Shown here: positions 54,679 through 57,337 of the stretch, piece after piece
Layout: each line of letters starts with the position of its first letter
Numbering within the stretch: the first letter of the stretch is position 1
DNA from: Alphaproteobacteria bacterium
GTDB lineage: Bacteria; Pseudomonadota; Alphaproteobacteria; Sphingomonadales; Sphingomonadaceae
Reading direction: 5' to 3'
Assembly (NCBI GenBank): GCA_018823905.1
Contig: JAHJHL010000176.1
Span: forward strand, 1 to 57,337
Length of the DNA: 57,337 bases
Translations under genes and position numbers: made by a program
Notes under the pieces: generated by a model
What the model saw: only the letters and a program-made list of their open reading frames with translations
Database searches by the model: none
What the model was told of the DNA's origin: nothing

Positions 54679-55021
54679 TAATTTGCGTATCCTGCTCGTC
54701 GAGGACGATGTGCTGATCGGCATGATGCTCGCCGATATGTTCGACGCGCTCGGCCTGCCCGAACCCGCGCAGGCGGCGAGCAGGGACGAGGCGCTGGCGA
54801 TCATCGCGACCGAATCATTGGGCGGCGCGCTCGTCGATATCAATCTGGGCGACGAAAAGGGGTGGCCGGTCGCCGATGCGCTGGCCGAGCGCGGGATTCC
54901 CTTTGCGTTTACGTCGGGCGGGGGTGACGTCTTACCGCCCGCGCACGCGCATCGACGACTGGTCGCCAAACCGTTTCGGATCAGCGATATCGAGGCAGCT
55001 TTGGCGGAATTTGGGGCATAG
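54671..55021 (+). CDS. single-domain response regulator
   Basis: A 116-residue receiver with the acidic pair in [11 protein letters not shown], the phosphoacceptor Asp in [13 protein letters not shown] (near residue 57) and the conserved Lys in [10 protein letters not shown] (near residue 99). No output domain. It overlaps cckA by 8 bp and so may modulate that kinase or act as a phosphate sink. Possibly distinct from DivK and CpdR; its identity is not settled. Confidence 0.85.
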   Translation: MADNLRILLVEDDVLIGMMLADMFDALGLPEPAQAASRDEALAIIATESLGGALVDINLGDEKGWPVADALAERGIPFAFTSGGGDVLPPAHAHRRLVAKPFRISDIEAALAEFGA

Positions 55022-55064
55022 CAAACCCGTCGCCTCCGCGAGAGTGACGGTGAAGAAATATTTT

Positions 55065-55088
55065 GTTCCACTCTTGTTCTATGAGAAC
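55065..55088. promoter_or_regulatory. LexA (SOS) operator of recA
   Basis: GTTC-N7-GTTC at 55065-55079 matches the alphaproteobacterial LexA box. A GAAC at 55085-55088 also forms a TGTTC-N5-GAACA palindrome with its right half. It is 68-91 bp before the recA ATG. Confidence 0.75.
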
Positions 55089-55155
55089 AAATGTCGTACA
55101 TGGGTTCGGCGTTGCGATGCTTCTGTCGTCGCTCTAGAGCTGGAAGGGTACGGTA

Positions 55156-56235
55156 ATGGCCGGACAATTGTCACTCGTCGAATCGGGGAAAGCAGTGAAC
55201 AACACGGACAGGCAGAAGGCGCTAGACGCCGCGCTCGCGCAGATCGATCGCGCCTTTGGCAAGGGCTCGGTGATGAAATTGGGCTCGAAGGAAGCGATGC
55301 AGGTCGAGGCGATCTCGACCGGTTCGCTCGGCCTCGACATCGCGCTCGGCGTCGGCGGTTTGCCGCGCGGCCGCGTCATCGAAATCTACGGTCCCGAAAG
55401 CTCGGGCAAGACAACGCTCGCGCTGCACGTCCTGGCCGAAGCGCAAAAGGGCGGCGGTACCGTCGCCTTTGTCGATGCCGAACATGCACTCGACCCGGTT
55501 TATGCCCGCAAGCTGGGTGTCAACATCGACGAACTGATCATCTCGCAGCCCGACACCGGCGAACAGGCGCTCGAAATCGTCGACACGCTGGTGCGTTCGA
55601 ACGCGATCGACGTGCTCGTCGTCGACTCGGTCGCCGCGCTGGTCCCGCGTGCGGAAATCGAGGGCGAGATGGGCGACACTCATGTCGGCCTGCAGGCGCG
55701 TTTGATGTCGCAGTCACTGCGCAAGCTCACCGGTTCGATCAGCCGCTCGCGCTGCATGGTGATCTTCATCAATCAGCTGCGCATGAAAATCGGCGTGATG
55801 TACGGCAACCCCGAAACCACGACCGGCGGCAATGCGCTGAAATTCTACGCCTCGGTCCGCCTCGACATCCGCCGCACCGGCCAGATCAAGAATGGTGACG
55901 AAATCGTCGGCAACACGACCAAGGTCAAGGTCGTGAAGAACAAGGTCGCGCCGCCGTTCAAGCAGGTCGAATTCGACATCATGTACGGGCAGGGCATTTC
56001 GAAGATCGGCGAGATTCTCGACATCGGCGTCAAGGCCGGACTGGTCGAGAAATCGGGCGCCTGGTTCAGCTATGACTCGATCCGCATCGGCCAGGGCCGC
56101 GAAAATGCGAAGAATTTCCTCAAGGAAAACCCCGAACTGATGGACCGGCTCGAAGCCGCGATCCGTAGCCGCACCGATGCGGTGGCCGAAGAAATGATGG
56201 TCGGCTCCGACGACGAGGGCGACGACATCAACTGA
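55156..56235 (+). CDS. recA: recombinase RecA
   Basis: Strand-exchange ATPase and SOS coprotease. The 359-residue protein has Walker [10 protein letters not shown] (near residue 75), Walker [13 protein letters not shown] (near residue 150), the L2 loop region [22 protein letters not shown] and the acidic C-terminus. A GGAAGGG ribosome binding site precedes the ATG. LexA box upstream, hairpin terminator downstream. Confidence 0.98.
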   Translation: MAGQLSLVESGKAVNNTDRQKALDAALAQIDRAFGKGSVMKLGSKEAMQVEAISTGSLGLDIALGVGGLPRGRVIEIYGPESSGKTTLALHVLAEAQKGGGTVAFVDAEHALDPVYARKLGVNIDELIISQPDTGEQALEIVDTLVRSNAIDVLVVDSVAALVPRAEIEGEMGDTHVGLQARLMSQSLRKLTGSISRSRCMVIFINQLRMKIGVMYGNPETTTGGNALKFYASVRLDIRRTGQIKNGDEIVGNTTKVKVVKNKVAPPFKQVEFDIMYGQGISKIGEILDIGVKAGLVEKSGAWFSYDSIRIGQGRENAKNFLKENPELMDRLEAAIRSRTDAVAEEMMVGSDDEGDDIN

Positions 56236-56274
56236 TCCCGATCCGGTCGGTTCGCATTGGCGGACCGATCGGGA
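56236..56274 (+). terminator. recA terminator hairpin
   Basis: TCCCGATC(C)GGTC and GACCGATCGGGA form a 12-bp stem with one bulge directly after the recA stop. No T-run follows. Confidence 0.55.
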
Positions 56275-56471
56275 AACGGCGGCGGGTCTCCAGCCCCTTG
56301 CACCTGCACTCCCCTCTCCCCGCAGGTGGACCCGCCGGCCGTTGACCTTTTTATGGTTTGGCGGTTTTTTGGCGTTGCCGAAGGTGGTGGTTTGGGGTGG
56401 GGAGTGAACTGGCAGATTTTGAGCGACAATGTGCGGCAGCGGTCGTGGACGGCACCGCTGAGCCATATTGC

Positions 56472-57140
56472 CTACCTCGCCTCTATACGTAGTCGTATGA
56501 TTCCATCGCCAGCCACCGGCTCCCCATATTCTCCACGTGCCGCCTTCCATCGCGCACCTGTGAGCACTTGGGCGCAAATGTCGTGGTCGAGCGGCTTTAT
56601 GCCAGTTTTGGATTCCAATTCGCAGTCATGTGCCTTCCCATTCGCATCGACGCTGACCTTTGCAATGACAGACGCGTCGTTCTCCAATTTTCCTGCGTGG
56701 CGTTTTCGGCTGAATTCGATGCTGCGGGTCAGTTCGTAATAGGAAGGTTTCGAAAGAAGCGTCGGGGGATCATGGAGTACGACGTTCGGCGTTTTCGTTA
56801 TGTAAGGCCGCATCTGATCAATCATCTTTCGCCATTGCAACGCTCGAGCGAATTGCATTGGCGAAGTCGGGGATGCCAGTCTCTGGCATGATGAACCTGA
56901 CGGAGACGCGCCGTGCTTCAGAAGAGCGGCAGCATGATCGCCGCGCCGATAGATAACCGCCCAAGCTAGCGGTGTTAGACCAAATGCGTCAGTCCGGTTG
57001 ATTACGCTGCTCGCCACTTGTGCCAGTCGCTCAACACTTTCTAACGTGCCTCTTCTTGCTGCCTCGCCGAGATCGACGGGCGAAGCAGTTTCTACAAGGT
57101 CGCGATACCCGTAAGATTCTACTGCGGGGTTGCCTGCCAT
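56472..57140 (-). CDS. ankyrin-like protein with TonB C-terminal-like domain
   Basis: A 222-residue protein. The N-terminal half has one to two ankyrin-type units (DLGEAARRGTLESVERL; DAFGLTPLAWAVIYRRGDHAAALLKHGASP, about residues 23-80). The C-terminal half (about residues 140-222) resembles a TonB C-terminal domain (VIAKVSVDANGKAHDCELESKTG; DHDICAQVLTGARWKAARGEYG). No signal peptide is evident from this start, so an upstream start may have been lost; an IS3-family end lies only 57 bp away. Function unknown. Confidence 0.6.
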   Translation of the reverse strand: MAGNPAVESYGYRDLVETASPVDLGEAARRGTLESVERLAQVASSVINRTDAFGLTPLAWAVIYRRGDHAAALLKHGASPSGSSCQRLASPTSPMQFARALQWRKMIDQMRPYITKTPNVVLHDPPTLLSKPSYYELTRSIEFSRKRHAGKLENDASVIAKVSVDANGKAHDCELESKTGIKPLDHDICAQVLTGARWKAARGEYGEPVAGDGIIRLRIEAR

Positions 57141-57196
57141 ACTAAACTGAGATGGTCGATCGATCGCTCGGCAAATGTCACGCCACGGATAGCGCG

Positions 57197-57337
57197 TGAC
57201 CTGACCCCCATTTTCTCCACCAGTTGAAGCTAGAGTCCGACCTGAAGAAGGGACGGACAGATGAAGCGGAAGCAGTTTTCGGAAGAACAGATTATCGGCA
57301 TCCTGAAGGAGGCCGAAGCGGGCGCGGTGGTCACGGA
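57197..57337 (+). mobile_element. left end of an IS3-family insertion sequence (cut by window)
   Basis: TGACCTGACCCCCATTTTC at 57197 is a typical IS3-family terminal repeat, and a transposase OrfA begins 64 bp inside it. The rest lies beyond the window. Confidence 0.75.
57261..57337 (+). CDS. IS3-family transposase OrfA (partial)
   Basis: The first 25 codons (MKRKQFSEEQIIGILKEAEAG...) match the helix-turn-helix start of IS3-family OrfA proteins. A GGACGGACAG stretch precedes the ATG. The 3' part is outside the window. Confidence 0.82.
   Translation, partial: MKRKQFSEEQIIGILKEAEAGAVVT

Overview
The window is GC-rich alphaproteobacterial chromosome, most likely from a sphingomonad (Sphingomonadaceae, Sphingopyxis-like). 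Supporting signs are the CckA and ChpT phosphorelay genes, HdaA next to polyphosphate kinase, an alphaproteobacterial GTTC-N7-GTTC LexA box before recA, abundant TonB/FecIR-type machinery, and small palindromic intergenic repeats. The genus is an inference; the class is well supported.

Layout. 0.1-12.8 kb is core: a coupled DUF2066-hdaA-ppk1-ppx block, then rnd, a small membrane protein with a flavin oxidase, aspS, an alpha/beta hydrolase and an exported TPR-like protein. ppk2 and a J-domain protein follow (12.8-14.2 kb). An IS5-family element (14.4-15.3 kb) lies just before an ECF sigma factor/FecR pair, a TonB-dependent receptor with an STN signalling domain, and a secreted M14 carboxypeptidase (15.4-21.6 kb). 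A minus-strand block (21.6-28.9 kb) is the ectoine/5-hydroxyectoine operon ectABCD-ask with two MFS genes appended, and a divergent MarR regulator (ectR). A scar region (29.6-30.5 kb) holds the 3' remnant of a second J-domain gene. Core genes resume with mtgA, rpoH, an rluD-type gene and chpT, then a cheA-W-Y-B-R cluster and an AmpD-like amidase. rnpB (RNase P RNA) lies at 42.2 kb. The last part holds a secreted caspase/SEL1 protein, greB, a soluble lytic transglycosylase, dapA, smpB, an M13 peptidase, cckA with a single-domain receiver, recA, an ankyrin/TonB-C-like protein, and the left end of an IS3-family element cut by the window edge.

How genes work together. ppk1, ppx and ppk2 cover polyphosphate synthesis, hydrolysis and use. 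The ect operon supplies its own aspartokinase precursor flux and perhaps its own transport. The sigma, FecR, receptor and peptidase genes look like a self-regulated uptake and peptide-trimming system: the sigma gene and the receptor gene share an identical bipartite motif, TGTCGGA-N15-CGTCTAA. CckA and ChpT belong to the CtrA phosphorelay.

Two genes (hdaA and cheB) carry single-base insertions in homopolymer runs. Both look like sequence errors, and the second creates a false CheB-CheR fusion. No CRISPR array, tRNA or rRNA was seen.
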